Positions 1 through 7,594 of a DNA stretch of 45,594 bases are shown here, one piece after another. The notes beneath the pieces are model-generated. The model worked only from the letters and a program-made list of their open reading frames with translations. It was not told where the DNA came from and searched no databases. Origin of the DNA: Chloroflexi bacterium HGW-Chloroflexi-8 (lineage in GTDB: Bacteria > Chloroflexota > Anaerolineae > Anaerolineales > Anaerolineaceae); the NCBI GenBank assembly GCA_002841995.1, contig PHBS01000008.1:1-45594 (forward strand), read 5' to 3'. The position numbers and the translations under genes were made by a program. Position 1 is the stretch's first letter. Each line of letters begins with the position of its first letter.

Positions 1-186
1 GGTGTTCTTGATTGTGAAAACCAGCTCGATCAATTGTTGTGGTTGAGTCCCTAATTCTTGTAACGCTGGCTCAACGCTGATCTTTGGTGCTTTATTGTTG
101 CAAGCGGAAAGAAGACTTACAACCAATAATCCCAATAGGAGAAAGGCTAACCTTTGTTTTATTTTATTAATATGAAATTTGGCCAT
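1..186 (-). CDS. Lipoprotein, DUF1573-like N-terminus (partial, runs off the left edge)
   Basis: An open frame starts with ATG at 186 and runs to base 1 without a stop (62 codons). It has a basic N-terminus, a hydrophobic stretch (LLLGLLVVSLLSAC) ending in a lipobox whose Cys is about residue 36, then a mature start resembling DUF1573 beta-sandwich domains (ISVEPALQELG, then VFTIKNT). A GAGGGAAG ribosome site lies about 10 nt upstream. It begins 20 bp after the stop of the rhodanese gene and is probably co-transcribed with it. The lipoprotein signal is clear. The DUF1573 assignment is an inference from a short stretch, and the rest of the gene lies outside the window. Confidence 0.7.
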   Translation of the reverse strand, partial: MAKFHINKIKQRLAFLLLGLLVVSLLSACNNKAPKISVEPALQELGTQPQQLIELVFTIKNT

Positions 187-206
187 TTACTAATCTTCCC
201 TCAAAT

Positions 207-671
207 CTAAGGATTTGTTTCCACCGGGTAACCAGCATCATTCCAAGCTCGAAAACCACCCAGAATAGGTGTAACTTTCTTGAAACCGTTTTCTATCAAG
301 ATACGCGCCGCACGGGCGCTCGATTCTTCTGACGGTCAAGTACAATACGTTATGATCCAGGCATTCGGGTCAAGCTCTTTTCCCTGGCTTTCCAGTTGTC
401 CAAGTGGAATTGAGAGGGCTCCCGGGATATGAGCTTCTGCAAAAGCGCTATTATCCCGGACATCTACGAATACAGCTGACCCAGCTGTGAACGCTGAAAA
501 AGCGTCATTTAATGAAACACGGGGCAATTCCGGAAAAGACTCTTCTTCAGATACTGGGGGATTAAGAGAAGTTGTTTTAGGGCGCGGTTGAATGCTAATT
601 ATGATCGCCATAATGATGAGCATTGCCCCGATGCCGATCATAAACAACGATAAATTCGATAATTTTTTCAT
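207..671 (-). CDS. Membrane-anchored rhodanese-like protein with probable selenocysteine (in-frame TGA 336-338)
   Basis: The frame encodes 154 residues if TGA at codon 112 is read as selenocysteine. Residues about 8-27 form a membrane anchor or signal; a rhodanese domain follows (VFVDVRDNSAFAEAHIPGALSIPL). The active-site loop reads TYCT-[TGA]-PSEESSARAA, and the frame then continues through the family's C-terminal hallmark GGFRAWNDAGYPV to TAG at 207-209. Related rhodanese-like proteins commonly have a second Cys at this spot (YCxCPxE), so TGA sits where Cys is expected. A GC hairpin 21 nt after the TGA fits the bacterial SECIS rules. If TGA were a true stop, the protein would end inside its catalytic loop. 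Role: sulfur or selenium-thiol chemistry outside the membrane. No Sec machinery is in the window, so readthrough is inferred. Confidence 0.75.
305..319 (-). promoter_or_regulatory. bSECIS-like hairpin of the Sec-rhodanese gene
   Basis: On the minus strand a 5-bp stem GCGCC/GGCGC closes a five-base loop CGUGC. The loop begins 21 nt after the in-frame TGA (336-338), and its second base is G. Known bacterial SECIS elements have an apical loop about 16-37 nt after UGA with a G in the first two loop positions, so both rules are met. A weaker outer pairing (ACCG just at the UGA with CGGT further down) could extend the structure. Confidence 0.55.
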
Positions 672-823
672 AGGATTTTTCCCTTCTTTCGATAATGAAT
701 CAGAAGCAACAAAAGTCAGAAATTAACGGTATTTCTTCCTGACAATTCATTCAGAAAATAAACGTAACGAAACACCAATTGAATAATCAATAGATGGATT
801 CGAATACGCTTAATTCAGTTGTA

Positions 824-1105
824 TTAGGCTATTGGGGGGTGGTAAAAAGTAAATAGATGTCCAAGTGCAATTAATGGATTAACTGTTATCGCATTGCTAA
901 TGTAAGCAAGAGAATGTGCAACCACTTGTTGGGGTGACCATACCCCTACTTGTAAAGTACAAACCAAACAATCAGTATCACCGGCTGACCCTGGGGGTTC
1001 TTGAACCGTACAGCATGAGGAAGGCGCAGTGATATGGCTGGCCACATTGAAGACGGTTAGTATCAAGAGAATGATTAAGAGTGATCGTTGGACTGTTGTA
1101 ACCAT
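824..1105 (-). CDS. Small Cys-rich membrane/secreted protein, copy 1 (93 aa)
   Basis: A 93-residue protein with one N-terminal membrane segment (SLLIILLILTVFNVA), then a paired-Cys motif SSCC (Cys31-32) and a DCLVC motif (Cys46 and Cys49), and a C-terminus ending HPPIA. It is collinear and about two-thirds identical with the 93-residue protein at 1570-1851, including both Cys pairs and the C-terminal tail; this supports the ATG at 1105 as the start. Four conserved cysteines and a His-containing tail on the outer face suggest metal binding or disulfide chemistry, in line with the copper-rich surroundings, but no characterised family is recognised. No strong Shine-Dalgarno is visible; the GGTACACTTT stretch upstream is shared with copy 2. 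Confidence 0.65.
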   Translation of the reverse strand: MVTTVQRSLLIILLILTVFNVASHITAPSSCCTVQEPPGSAGDTDCLVCTLQVGVWSPQQVVAHSLAYISNAITVNPLIALGHLFTFYHPPIA

Positions 1106-1569
1106 GAGTGTAAAAAGTGTACCGTGATTTTTTTTCCTTGTCAATTCTATTCTGCTAACATTCTATTCTGTGCATTAAATTTTACACTGTACATCCTAAA
1201 CCGCCAAAACGGTTGAATCCAACCACGCGGTGGGGAATGTCGATATCATTAGTTGCCCTGGATCCAATCTACTCATTCGATTATACCGAAATTGGAATTC
1301 ACCCAGATGGTATCTTGCTCTTGGTACTGCCTCTGATCCAGATATTCCAAAGGGTGTAGCCGGCGCGCGGTGATATGAAGTGTCAGGTATTTGGTGGAAT
1401 ACGGTTGAAAGATTATCCTGGACGATGGTGGGCAAGCCAGCAGCGTATGGGTGTAAGTTTAGACAAGTTCAAACCAGGGCGAGGTAAATATGAGCCCATC
1501 ATTAGAAGTATTTCTGTCGTTCTATCCTGGAAATTATCTTGTAGATCGAGCCCGATTAAATTAGTGTTG
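1106..1569. other. Spacer between the duplicated small genes, no supportable gene
   Basis: Reading frames exist on both strands (for example 1196-1435 minus and 1375-1620 plus), but none has a credible ribosome site or recognisable domain. A plus-strand frame through 1201-1375 gives a protein-like stretch that stops at about 1372, so this may be eroded coding sequence. Near 1142-1175 two copies of CAGAATAGAAT (read on the minus strand) lie 16 bp apart upstream of copy 1. Confidence 0.4.
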
Positions 1570-1851
1570 TTAGGCTATTGGAGGATGGTTAAAATTAAAC
1601 AGATGTCCAACCGCAATTAACTGATTATCTGTTATCGCTTTGCTAATGAAAGTATTAGAATTAGCAACGACTAATTGGCGTAACCATACACCTACTTGCA
1701 AAGTGCAAACCAGGCAATCGGCATCACCAACTAATCCAGGATTTTCTTGAACCATGCAGCAGGACGAAGGCGCAGTGATATAGCCAGCTAAATTGATTGC
1801 AGTTAGTAGTAAAAGTATGATTAAAAGGGATCGTTGAGCTATTGTAAGCAT
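1570..1851 (-). CDS. Small Cys-rich membrane/secreted protein, copy 2 (93 aa)
   Basis: This is the paralogue of the gene at 824-1105, with exactly the same length (93 residues). It has an N-terminal membrane segment (SLLIILLLLTAINLAGY), SSCC, DCLVC, a central LQVGVW stretch and the terminal HPPIA. Similarity covers the whole length without gaps, while the spacer between the copies does not look duplicated, which suggests an older duplication under selection. The upstream GGTACACTTT also matches copy 1. The function is unknown; conserved extracytoplasmic Cys pairs would fit a metal- or thiol-related role. No neighbour is close enough to suggest an operon. Confidence 0.65.
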   Translation of the reverse strand: MLTIAQRSLLIILLLLTAINLAGYITAPSSCCMVQENPGLVGDADCLVCTLQVGVWLRQLVVANSNTFISKAITDNQLIAVGHLFNFNHPPIA

Positions 1852-2119
1852 AGATTGGGGAAAGTGTACCTTGGTTTTATAGCTATGTCTAACTTCAGAG
1901 GGTAATTGTATTTATTAATAATTCATTATTCATTTATAACTAAGTTAGTGAAAATTATTATTATCCAATACCTACTCACTAGCTACTCAGAAAAAAATGT
2001 GCCCATCCATTAGACAGGCACTCACAATTTACGATTCACGAATTACTAAGCTTTCATCACCGGCCTAAACTTATACCCATATATACGACTTGGTCCGCGC
2101 AATTGATTTGAGATTGCAG

Positions 2120-2295
2120 AACTAACGGTTTGCGTTACTGACACTGGGGCGGGCGTGAATTCTGTTTGGGAGCTGAAAAAACTCGAAGCCACGCTATGCG
2201 AAATACTCGCCGTAGGTGCCGTACGCTGCGAAACCGCAAACCTCAAGGTCTAGTGCATTCGGTAATGGATGCATTTGTGCATTGATTCGTTAGTT
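2120..2295 (-). repeat. attC-like element downstream of the DUF4395 gene
   Basis: On the minus strand the element opens with AACTAAC and closes with its exact complement GTTAGTT, which match the R'' and R' core-site pattern of integron attC sites reasonably well. The inner 3' part (GTAACGCAAACC) is shared with the second element at 2843-2984. At about 176 bp it is longer than typical attC sites (roughly 57-141 bp), and the interior palindrome is imperfect, so it may be degenerate. Confidence 0.4.
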
Positions 2296-2322
2296 TCTGA
2301 TCTCGCCTGAGCATTATACTTT

Positions 2323-2814
2323 TCAACTGCTGTTTTTAGCTCGTGCATTTCCGAAAAACAACCTGTAGTACCACGATCCAAGACACCAGAGCGAAGTGGT
2401 GAGGATTATACCTCCTATAACGACCATTACTCCCAAGATAAACCCCAACCATGATAGCCCGAAATAGAAGGACAAGGCTGAACCCGCCAGCAAGGAAGTG
2501 GAAAGAAGGTAGGAAAACCGTCGTGGCTTTGGCGTTGGTGGCAGCGGAGGTGCATGGAATAAATGGCGAACACTGAGATTGTAAACCAGATCAATAAGCA
2601 TACCTTTTGGGAAAAGGGCTCCACTCAAGGCTACGAGAGCCATTGCCCCAAGCCAAATAGGAGACTGGAAGGCCAATCCAATCACAATCAATATGGTGCC
2701 TACTCCAGGCGAGAACCGCAGTGGCAACGCATAGCAGGATTTAGCCTCATCATCAAGAGTTTCAAATCCTTGCTTATTTAAGTTGTTTTTCGTAAAAGCA
2801 CTAAGTTTTGCCAT
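2323..2814 (-). CDS. DUF4395 family membrane protein
   Basis: A 163-residue integral membrane protein. It shows the DUF4395 pattern: a first hydrophobic pair (GVGTILIVIGLAF, then PIWLGAMALVALSGALF), the signature FPKGMLIDLVYNLSVRHLF, a proline-rich PPLPPTPKPRRF loop and two more membrane segments near the C-terminus. The ATG at 2814 is chosen because earlier in-frame starts (TTG at 2847) lie inside the flanking attC-like repeat. The gene stands alone between two attC-like elements in the same orientation, the arrangement of an integron gene cassette. DUF4395 proteins have no established biochemical role; they are often found near thiol or thioredoxin-like genes, which would suit this window. 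Confidence 0.8.
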   Translation of the reverse strand: MAKLSAFTKNNLNKQGFETLDDEAKSCYALPLRFSPGVGTILIVIGLAFQSPIWLGAMALVALSGALFPKGMLIDLVYNLSVRHLFHAPPLPPTPKPRRFSYLLSTSLLAGSALSFYFGLSWLGFILGVMVVIGGIILTTSLWCLGSWYYRLFFGNARAKNSS

Positions 2815-2842
2815 TTCAAAATTCTGTTTCCGAATATTAGCA

Positions 2843-2984
2843 CTCAATGGTTTGCGTTACCTGCGCTTGGGCGGGGAGGGCTTCGCCGTCCAATTGGAAA
2901 AAGGGTAAGGTGTAGAAAACTGCTTGAGATAACCTCACGCCGCTAAGCGGCAGTCTTTAGCATCAGATACACGCTTTGTTGGGC
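2843..2984 (-). repeat. attC-like element upstream of the DUF4395 gene
   Basis: On the minus strand the element opens with GCCCAACAAAGCGTG and closes with GTAACGCAAACCATTGAG. The outer CAAC/ATTG ends, the inner GCGT/ACGC block and further CTG..GCT / AGCGCAG matches form an imperfect inverted repeat like an attC hairpin. The 3' half (GTAACGCAAACC) is shared with the element at 2120-2295. The crossover triplet appears as ATT instead of GTT, which would weaken or inactivate the site. The DUF4395 start codon follows about 30 bp after the predicted crossover. Confidence 0.4.
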
Positions 2985-3643
2985 ATTGTTTGAACTGGAA
3001 GGCTCTCGACTTTCTGAAGATGCCTTCACTTTTACACCTCATCGAACATTATAACTCTCACAGAGATTCCACGCCAAATAATTTTGCCATCATTTTCACT
3101 CAAACCGGGTGAAGATTGTGGCTGAACCTTCTTAAGTGTAGCATTATTTTTGTTATTGCGCATAACTTTTTGTCAACAATTTCTCAAAATAGAATGTTTT
3201 AAAAAGTTTTTACATTCCTGATTAAATAGAAAGAACAGTCCATGGTTCTGAGGCTGCTATCTGATGGTATATGCTGGGTTTTTTTCGCCGCCTATTTGGC
3301 TGTAATTGCGGATTCTTTTTTGGCGTATACTTTCCAATCTCATTGAGCAGCGATGGTGGACTGCCTGTTGAAAGGCGGCGTGAATATGCCTGCCTGTCTA
3401 TGTCTACCACAAGATTCGATAGAACAAGTAAAATTTGACTAATCTGAAGAATATTTGCAAATCAGAGCATACATCGATGTCAACTTTTCTAGATTATTAC
3501 TCACATTGAAAATATACAAAGTTTTTCAGAGTGTTTTTATTTCAGTTCAGGTTTATTATCACAGGTTTTTTTAAGACAAGAAGCGCTAGATCGCCAAGTG
3601 GTCCAGAAAAATGCTTTTCCAATATAATCAAAAGAGGGCATTT
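2985..3643. other. Intergenic region, no supportable gene
   Basis: This is AT-rich sequence between the attC-like element and the IS200-like element. A plus-strand stretch at about 3278-3440 stays open (reading ..RRLFGCNCGFFFGVYF..) but lacks a start, a ribosome site and a recognisable domain. It could be an eroded gene interrupted before the mobile element arrived. No hairpin or repeat of note was seen. Confidence 0.35.
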
Positions 3644-4174
3644 CCCCGCAGCTTGCTGAGAAAAATAGTAAGATAGAAGAATGAGTGAAACATGGAGGAA
3701 GAGTCACAAAATCTCGATCTTGATCTACCACTTTGTTTGTCCAGCAAAGTACTGGAAAGTGGTATTTGGAAATGAAGTAGACGAGGTGATGAAAGAGACA
3801 TGTTTGGAAATAGAAAAACGATATGAAATAAAATTCATTGAGATTGGGACAGACAAAGGCTATGTGCATTTTCTAATCCAATCAGTTCCTATGTACAGCG
3901 CGAAGAAAGTAATACAAATAGTAAAGAGCATAACAGCGAGAGAAATATTTGAAAAAGTACCAGAAGTAAAGAAGAAATTATGGGGAGGGGAATTTTGGAC
4001 AGACGGATATTATGTAAGTACGGTAGGACAACGAGGAAGTGAAGAAACGATCAGGAAATATGTACAAGAGCAAGGGATTGAAAAGGAATACAAACAATTA
4101 CATTATGACGAGCAGCTTAAATTGTTTTAGCAAGGAAAAAATCTAAAGTCGATACCCCGCAGCTTGCTGCGGGG
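3644..4174 (+). mobile_element. IS200/IS605-like element with subterminal hairpins
   Basis: A single Y1-type transposase gene is bracketed by matching sequences: an imperfect copy CCCCGCAGCTTGCTGAG at 3644-3660 and a perfect hairpin CCCCGCAGCTTGCTGCGGGG at 4155-4174. Subterminal hairpins and the lack of terminal inverted repeats are typical of IS200/IS605 elements, whose TnpA moves single-stranded DNA. The left copy can no longer form the last base pairs. The element lies immediately upstream of an lgt C-terminal remnant. Exact cleavage ends cannot be fixed from one copy. Confidence 0.65.
3681..4130 (+). CDS. tnpA: IS200/IS605-like transposase (Y1, TnpA)
   Basis: A 149-residue protein, the usual size for TnpA. 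Recognisable blocks are the N-terminal HFVCPAKYWK strand, GTDKGYVHFLIQSVP (the HUH region), KSITAREIF, and LWGGEFWTDGYYVSTVGQ carrying the candidate catalytic tyrosine at about residue 113-114. In the family the metal-binding motif is usually HVH; here the first His is replaced by Tyr (YVH), so the enzyme may be inactive or use another ligand. The reading frame is otherwise complete. It begins about 20 bp after the left hairpin, and its stop lies about 25 bp before the right hairpin. Confidence 0.8.
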   Translation: MSETWRKSHKISILIYHFVCPAKYWKVVFGNEVDEVMKETCLEIEKRYEIKFIEIGTDKGYVHFLIQSVPMYSAKKVIQIVKSITAREIFEKVPEVKKKLWGGEFWTDGYYVSTVGQRGSEETIRKYVQEQGIEKEYKQLHYDEQLKLF

Positions 4175-4191
4175 AGGATTCATTTATTGTC

Positions 4192-4419
4192 ATGAAAAAT
4201 CCTTTGCAAGAGGGTAGCGGTCGTAGTTTCTGGCTGGTCGTTGCCATGTCATCTGCTGCGCGCTTATTCTTAGAAGCTTTCAGAGGCGACAGCATAATTT
4301 GGACTGGTTTTCGGGCATCTCAGATCATCGCGCTAATCGTTTTAGCTGTTTCGTTTTGGATGTTGCCTAAATGGGTTGATCTTCCAAGTCAAAACAAAGG
4401 GTTTGTAAAGAAATTATAA
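4192..4419 (+). pseudogene. lgt: Remnant of a prolipoprotein diacylglyceryl transferase (C-terminal part)
   Basis: About 75 codons match the C-terminal region of Lgt proteins: SAARLFLEAFRGDS followed by a hydrophobic segment (ASQIIALIVLAVSFWML). The N-terminal two-thirds, including the catalytic core, is absent, and the upstream side is occupied by the IS200-like element. A nearby ATG at 4192 makes it look like a small gene, but a lone Lgt tail is unlikely to be functional. It differs in sequence from the intact lgt at 22644-23435, so it is not a simple duplicate. Confidence 0.6.
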
Positions 4420-4483
4420 AGAAATGGAACAAAAATTACCGTTCAATTTCAATAGGCAATGAAAAGGAACAGGTAAGAATTCT

Positions 4484-6052
4484 CTAATGAATTCGGTAGT
4501 TCCTCATCATCCCACCATCTTCATGTTCTAAATTGTGACAATGATATAAATATAATCCGGTGTAGTTGTCAAATCGTACCAGTACTCGCACTCGCTCACC
4601 AGGCCATACAAGCATAGTGTCTTTCCAGCCATCATTCACAAAGCCTTCATTGATAGTTTCATATTCTTGGAGATTTTGCTTGTCAATTTGACGATTTAAC
4701 ACCTGAAACTGTACACCATGAATATGCATTGGATGGGGGTGGCCGCCGCCTCCCATCATACCCATTCCTCCTTTTTCAGAATTATAAAATTCCCAGACCT
4801 CTAAATCTCCAAGCTGTACATTTTCATCATTGGCTACTTGATCCATGACAAAACTTCGCCCGTTGAGTGTACCATTCGTCATTTGCATGGATAGGGTAAT
4901 CTGACGAGGTGATAGACGATTTATTGCATCTTTTTCTAAATAGAATCCAGGCTTTGACAAAAGATCTGGCAAATTAGGCGATTGATCGCTGGTTTTCTTT
5001 ACAACTTCGAATGCCAGAATTTCCATAGCTTCTCCGTTGGGCAATCCGCTATTGTTTCCCATCATACCTCCCATCATTGTTCCACTGGAAACCTTAAATG
5101 GTAAGCTTTTTAAACGTATTTTTTGGCCAGGTTGATAGGAATTAAAATTAACCCAAAGTTCAACTCGTTCGCCAGGAGCAAGGGTGAGATATTTTCGTTG
5201 TACAGACTTTACTAGCAAGCCGCCGTCAGTAGCGATTACATTTAACAGCGTATCATCTTCCCATGCAAGTTTATAAATACGGGCATTTGAGCCGTTTAAC
5301 AAACGTAAGCGATATGGCCTAGGTTGTACCTGCCAAGTATGTTGCGATTGTCCGTTGACCATAACTTGGTTGCCGAAAAATCCGTTCATGGTATCAGGTA
5401 CATACACCAATTGATTCTGATTATCGAAAGTGCGATCTTGAATGACCAATGGCAGATCGAATTCACCCGAGGGAAGTCCCAGTTTGGCTTCCTCATCATC
5501 TGAAATGATCAACAAACCAGCCATTCCATAATATACCTGCGGACCTGTACGTCCATGTGGGTGAGGGTGATACCAATAAGTACCTGCTCGATTCAGTATT
5601 GGATATTCATAATCATATGTTTGACCCTCTGATATAGCAAAACGCGGATGCCCATCTGATTGATCCGGAACGTGCATCCCGTGCCAATGGATTATTGAAT
5701 CATCAGGGATCTGGTTTTTAAAATGTAACTTGAGATTTTGTCCACGCGTTAAACGAATGATTGGGCCCAAGAAGGATTCGGGAATAACTTGTAAGCTGCT
5801 GGAAGATCCCTGGAGTATCTGTCCCTGGTACTGCCATATTCGTGTTGCATCACCGGGTCTTAATTGAATAGTTGTTGGAGAGGCAATCAAATTAAGAACT
5901 ACATCTTCGCCCGAGGTCAAGGCTTGAGTGGTCGTTAAAGCATCTTTTGTAGGAGTTGGAGTGTTGTTGCAAGATGAAAGCACCAGCGCACCTGCGCCAA
6001 CTCCAATCAGGCGAATAAATTCACGTCGCGAAATAGATGTCAGGATTTTCAT
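4484..6052 (-). CDS. Multicopper oxidase, Tat-exported lipoprotein, three-domain type
   Basis: A 522-residue protein. Twin arginines at residues 9-10 (SRREFIRLIG) and a lipobox Cys at 28 indicate Tat export and lipid anchoring. All four copper-ligand blocks are present: HWHG (122-124), HPHPHG (162-167), HPMHIH (about 440-445) and HCHNLEHEDGGMM (504-516) with an axial Met candidate at 515. This is the CotA/CueO/SufI superfamily; a Met-rich insert (SGTMMGGMMGNN and GGMGMMGGGGHPH) resembles the Cu(I)-oxidase loops of CueO-like enzymes, so cuprous oxidase activity is likely but not proven. It follows the Met/Gly-rich protein at 6124-6798 by 71 bp and probably shares its promoter, putting it under the TAAAG-repeat regulator. 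Confidence 0.9.
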   Translation of the reverse strand: MKILTSISRREFIRLIGVGAGALVLSSCNNTPTPTKDALTTTQALTSGEDVVLNLIASPTTIQLRPGDATRIWQYQGQILQGSSSSLQVIPESFLGPIIRLTRGQNLKLHFKNQIPDDSIIHWHGMHVPDQSDGHPRFAISEGQTYDYEYPILNRAGTYWYHPHPHGRTGPQVYYGMAGLLIISDDEEAKLGLPSGEFDLPLVIQDRTFDNQNQLVYVPDTMNGFFGNQVMVNGQSQHTWQVQPRPYRLRLLNGSNARIYKLAWEDDTLLNVIATDGGLLVKSVQRKYLTLAPGERVELWVNFNSYQPGQKIRLKSLPFKVSSGTMMGGMMGNNSGLPNGEAMEILAFEVVKKTSDQSPNLPDLLSKPGFYLEKDAINRLSPRQITLSMQMTNGTLNGRSFVMDQVANDENVQLGDLEVWEFYNSEKGGMGMMGGGGHPHPMHIHGVQFQVLNRQIDKQNLQEYETINEGFVNDGWKDTMLVWPGERVRVLVRFDNYTGLYLYHCHNLEHEDGGMMRNYRIH

Positions 6053-6123
6053 TGGATCAATATTCCTTAATTATCGAAAGCAGTGGATGATTGCCCACTG
6101 CTTTGAGGGAAAATTAGTTATCT

Positions 6124-6798
6124 TTACGGTTTTGGCTGTTGGTCAGGTGTGGTACCTGTCCAGTTACCATGGCAACCACCGAAACCTACCTGTCCGCCCA
6201 TCATATTGCCGAAGCCCATATTGTCAATCATCCATTCATAACTACCAGTCATTTGAGCCAGAATGTTGTCAGCCTGGTCTTGGGTCAAATTCCCATCCGC
6301 GACTGCCTGGTTGAGAACATCAACATGTGCCATTTCTAAAGTGGCTACCAGGTCTGTAATTGTGATACCTTTCGATTCCGCTATCTGGGCGATCGTTCTG
6401 CCATTATTAACTTGTTCATAAAGTTCATCATTGGACAGTTCTAGTTTTTCAGCCAGTGTATTCCAAACAAAGGTATGCATGCCCCCGCTGGTATTCATCC
6501 ACTGGTGCATATAGTTCATTGATTCCCAATCACTGCCATTCATAGTTAATCCACCCATCATGCCATTACCGTATCCGTTCTGTGTATTGTCACCCATCAT
6601 GCCATAACCGTATCCGTTCTGTGTATTGTCAACCATCATGCCATAACCGTATCCGTTCTGAGTATTACCATCCATCATCCAGCCCGGACCGTATCCTGTG
6701 GTTGGAGTGGAAGCCTGAGCAAGAACTGCGCCTACGCTGAGGGTAGCGACTACCAGAACACCTAAAGCGATAATTGTGATTTTAATTTTTTGATTCAT
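6124..6798 (-). CDS. Secreted Met/Gly/Tyr-rich protein with tandem 13-residue repeats
   Basis: A 224-residue protein with a signal peptide (hydrophobic residues about 8-24, cleavage after VLA). Residues about 43-81 hold three repeats of 13 residues (MM-x-DN/GN-TQNGYGYG), rich in paired Met that could bind Cu(I). The C-terminal half (LAEKLELSNDELYEQVNNGRT onward, then DQADNILAQM) resembles the DUF2680-type helical repeat, in which a domain of unknown function follows the pattern LAxxLG..ELxxxLxxGxTxxxIA. It is first in an operon with the multicopper oxidase and is preceded by the 11-bp-spaced TAAAG repeats at 6870-6907. Likely role: periplasmic or cell-surface copper binding, by inference. Confidence 0.8.
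   Translation of the reverse strand: MNQKIKITIIALGVLVVATLSVGAVLAQASTPTTGYGPGWMMDGNTQNGYGYGMMVDNTQNGYGYGMMGDNTQNGYGNGMMGGLTMNGSDWESMNYMHQWMNTSGGMHTFVWNTLAEKLELSNDELYEQVNNGRTIAQIAESKGITITDLVATLEMAHVDVLNQAVADGNLTQDQADNILAQMTGSYEWMIDNMGFGNMMGGQVGFGGCHGNWTGTTPDQQPKP
6556..6672 (-). repeat. Three tandem 39-bp coding repeats
   Basis: Three nearly identical 39-bp units encode MM-x-DN-TQNGYGYG inside the Met-rich protein. The copies differ at only a few positions, which suggests recent expansion by slippage or unequal crossover; unit number may vary between strains. Confidence 0.85.
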
Positions 6799-6869
6799 TT
6801 CTAGAACTCCTTTTTCGTTGTTCCTGGAAACCAGGTATTATTTTATATTGTTATTCTATCAAGCTTAAG

Positions 6870-6907
6870 TAAAGGATTCTTGGAGGTATTGTAAATTTTC
6901 TCTAAAG
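6870..6907. promoter_or_regulatory. Four direct repeats at 11-bp spacing (OmpR/PhoB-type operator), site 1
   Basis: TAAAG (6870), TGGAG (6881), TAAAT (6892) and TAAAG (6903) follow one another at exactly 11-bp steps, 72 bp upstream of the Met-rich gene start. The same architecture occurs at 35149-35186 and 38000-38037. Direct repeats of one helical turn are typical of OmpR/PhoB-family regulators. Confidence 0.65.
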
Positions 6908-6954
6908 ATAATTAGCTGCCACTTCCGGATTATGAAACACCATAATATATTTGC

Positions 6955-7053
6955 CTATTTTTTAAATAACCTTCCTGGCTTCCATGGAGTGCCTAATAAT
7001 GGTAGAAGCCACCGATCTCCTCCCCACCAACCAGCAGTTTTCCAAGCCAGGAT
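6955..7053 (-). pseudogene. DoxX C-terminal remnant
   Basis: This is an open stretch whose translation (ILAWKTAGWWGGDRWLLPLL, then GTPWKPGRLF) matches the C-terminus of the intact DoxX protein at 26338-26922 (ILAWKTAGWWGLDRFVLPAL, then GTPWQPGKVF). Nothing of the N-terminal three-quarters remains, and the piece is joined directly to the copA remnant upstream. It is evidence for a deletion that fused two neighbouring genes. Confidence 0.65.
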
Positions 7054-7055
7054 GG

Positions 7056-7488
7056 TCAATCGCCCCCTGCTTCAACCGCCTCAAATCCTACCGCTGTAAT
7101 TGCACGGCGAAGGTCGGTTTGACTTACCAATGTAGGAATGTAATGCAACGGGACTTTTTCAGTCTTGAAACTGACAAGCACTTCACTTAAACCTTCAATA
7201 GATGAGACCGTTTTTCAAGGCAGCGCGTGCCATTATCAATACTCATACGTTTGATGATCTAATCGGGTTCACCTTCGGCGATGCAGTAACCTGCACGCTC
7301 CAAGCGGCTTAGTAAGTCAGTTTAAGTGGAAACCTGTGGATCAAAATCCACAGTTACCCGTTCTGATGATAGGTTCACTAAAGCACGCTTCACTCCATTG
7401 GCTATCTTAAATGCGCGTTCTACAGCAGTCGAACAATTGGCGCAAGTCACACCGGTTAGAGGGAGTGAAATTAGTCAATATTGGTCAT
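7056..7488 (-). pseudogene. Decayed copper-ATPase N-terminus or copper chaperone with two HMA domains
   Basis: Starting from ATG at 7488 (with GAGGACC upstream), a frame shift after five codons leads into LISLPLTG and GVTCANCSTAVERAF, a heavy-metal-associated domain with an intact CxxC. It continues to FDPQVST and then a stop. A second HMA-like piece (GLSEVLVSFKTEKVP, later RRAITAVGFEAVEAGGD) ends at TGA 7056-7058. Several stops and frame shifts separate the parts, so the gene is dead. Two N-terminal HMA domains suggest a CopA-type ATPase whose body was deleted. The regulatory palindrome is still present 107 bp upstream. Confidence 0.65.
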
Positions 7489-7594
7489 AAGGTCCTCGTT
7501 GTTAGAAAATTTTGACCAAAAATAATGGTTTTGATTGCAATAAATCTTATTCAAAAGAACTGATCGCTTTAATAGACCATACAGTCATATATGA

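Noticed and set aside
826-842. TAGGCTATTGG-like sequence as another regulatory palindrome (also at 1571)
   Set aside because: It is the coding end (HPPIA and stop) of the two paralogous genes, lacks the right half of the palindrome and is not upstream of a gene.
2046-2246. 66-codon minus-strand frame as a gene
   Set aside because: It overlaps the attC-like element, has no ribosome site and has low-complexity composition.
3278-3440. Plus-strand stretch as the missing N-terminal part of the lgt remnant
   Set aside because: Its translation has no Lgt features and is in a different context; kept only as unassigned sequence.
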